Origin: an uncultured Clostridia bacterium | GTDB taxonomy: Bacteria > Bacillota > Clostridia > Christensenellales > UBA1242 | Reading direction: 5' to 3' | DNA: 7,134 nt | Assembly (NCBI GenBank): GCA_946610655.1 | Contig: CAMOCH010000044.1 | Location: forward strand, 1 to 7,134 | Shown here: positions 6,553 through 7,134 of the stretch, in pieces | Position numbering within the stretch: position 1 is the first letter of the stretch | Layout: each line of letters begins with the position of its first letter | Notes under the pieces: generated by a model | Seen by the model: only the letters and a program-made list of their open reading frames with translations | Database searches by the model: none | What the model was told of the DNA's origin: nothing | Program-made: the position numbers and the translations under genes

Positions 6553-7035
6553 ATGATAAAAACAAAAGATAAAAATAAACAAAATAAATTTTTCAGTGGC
6601 AAAACAAAAGTTTTTGCCATTGTTTTTATTTGCATTATTTGTGCAGCATTCATGACTGCAATTTTGGTGAACAGATATTACGAAATTAATGGACGCAGCA
6701 ATAAATCTCAAGAAGCAAGTGCAAATTATGTTACAAATTTTGATAACACCTATACCCTTGAAATTGTTCAAAAACTTGCGAACACCGATGGCTCAATTTC
6801 CACAATGTTTTCAAAATACTTAACCGATGGAAAAATTAACAATTTGGTTAAAATAACTCAAAGCAAATTTCCTGAAGTTGAAGCATTTGCACAAACAATA
6901 CTGAGCTACATTAAAACAAATTATGAAGATGCATCGGTTCCCCTAACCTCAGACAATATACTGAGTGATGATGAACTAACCACATATCTTGGCAATTTAA
7001 AAGATATGTTAAATGGTTCGCAAAATAATTTATAA
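6553..7035 (+). CDS. Hypothetical membrane-anchored or secreted protein
   Basis: I do not recognise this 160-residue protein. A basic N-terminus (MIKTKDKNKQNKFFSGKTK) precedes a hydrophobic segment at about 20-39, giving a signal-anchor or an uncleaved-looking signal peptide with the C-terminal part outside the membrane. No lipobox is evident: Cys 27 and 30 sit inside the helix. The external part (40-160) is polar, Asn/Ser/Thr-rich and predicted helical, with no cysteines and no known motif; TNFDNTYTLEIVQKLANTDG and the DDELTTYLGNLKDMLNG end are its clearest segments. No strong ribosome binding site precedes ATG 6553, which fits coupling to the gene 14 bases upstream. It ends just before the tRNA promoter. 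Function unknown. Confidence 0.85.
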   Translation: MIKTKDKNKQNKFFSGKTKVFAIVFICIICAAFMTAILVNRYYEINGRSNKSQEASANYVTNFDNTYTLEIVQKLANTDGSISTMFSKYLTDGKINNLVKITQSKFPEVEAFAQTILSYIKTNYEDASVPLTSDNILSDDELTTYLGNLKDMLNGSQNNL

Positions 7036-7051
7036 AATTTATAAAAAAGTG

Positions 7052-7080
7052 TTGCAAAATAATTTAAAGTAGTATATAAT
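7052..7080 (+). promoter_or_regulatory. Near-consensus promoter of the tRNA gene
   Basis: TTGCAA (7052-7057, four of six to TTGACA) lies 17 bases from a perfect TATAAT (7075-7080). The predicted start is near 7087, giving a tRNA leader of about 29 nt. This is the best -10 in the window, as expected for a stable RNA gene. Confidence 0.75.
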
Positions 7081-7085
7081 ACAAT

Positions 7086-7106
7086 CACTTGGTCGAATGA
7101 CCAGTG
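7086..7106 (+). other. Hairpin at the 5' end of the tRNA precursor
   Basis: CACT-T-GGTC, loop GAAT, GACC-AGTG: an 8-bp stem with one bulged T. It begins at the predicted transcription start and ends nine bases before the tRNA. It has no T tract after it, so it is not a terminator. It could be a precursor leader hairpin or an operator. Confidence 0.55.
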
Positions 7107-7115
7107 TATATATAT

Positions 7116-7134
7116 TCCTCCTTAGCTCAGCCGG
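7116..7134 (+). tRNA. 5' part of a tRNA gene, probably tRNA-Asn (cut by the right edge)
   Basis: The acceptor strand TCCTCCT (7116-7122) is followed by T8-A9, the D-stem GCTC and the D-loop AGCCGG, which matches the invariant 5' half of bacterial tRNAs including G18-G19. Position 1 as T and the TCC start are typical of tRNA-Asn; the anticodon is outside the window, so the identity is inferred. A strong promoter upstream supports it. Confidence 0.8.

Noticed and set aside
6137..6771. Minus-strand open frames opposite the two small membrane genes
   Set aside because: They overlap frames with better start sites and coding character, and lack ribosome binding sites.
7033..7050. A/T repeat after the last protein gene as a terminator
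   Set aside because: TATAAA-A-TTTATA leaves no room for a loop, has no GC pair and no real T tract; readthrough into the tRNA is possible.
1..7134. CRISPR array, insertion sequence, prophage or toxin-antitoxin locus
   Set aside because: I see no spaced direct repeats, transposase motifs, terminal inverted repeats or phage genes. The XRE gene is paired with a ComF protein rather than a recognisable toxin.

Overview
This AT-rich window looks chromosomal and comes from a low-GC Gram-positive bacterium, most likely a Clostridia-like Firmicute. The evidence is a SecA with the clostridial-type NBD2 insertion and a C-terminal SEC-C zinc motif, a ComF-family gene beside it, AGGAGG-like ribosome binding sites, TTGACA/TATAAT-type promoters, and Trp codons that are TGG where I read them. 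No finer placement can be made from the sequence.

Layout. The minus strand (bases 1 to 5173) reads, in transcription order: a 72-residue XRE-family regulator; a ComF-family phosphoribosyltransferase-like protein that overlaps it by 8 nt; secA, with its own promoter and a terminator-like hairpin; and a large unrecognised protein with a central hydrophobic hairpin, also with its own promoter and running off the left edge. The plus strand (5260 to the right edge) diverges from the regulator. It carries a YwaF/TIGR02206-type seven-helix membrane protein, then two small single-TM proteins of unknown function behind a promoter embedded in the end of the YwaF-like gene, then a near-consensus promoter driving a tRNA gene cut off by the right edge (probably tRNA-Asn).

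How it fits together. SecA is the housekeeping translocation motor. The comF-secA neighbourhood recalls the Bacillus comFC-hpf-secA-prfB order, but hpf and prfB are not at their expected places. The regulator is probably translationally coupled to comF and shares a short divergent intergenic region containing a 12-bp palindrome with the YwaF-like gene. The two small membrane proteins have predicted opposite topologies and form a compact uncharacterised pair.

I see no CRISPR array, insertion sequence, prophage or recognisable defence system. The window is mostly ordinary core genome. The least explained parts are the left-edge protein, the two-gene membrane cassette and the small hairpin at the 5' end of the tRNA transcript.
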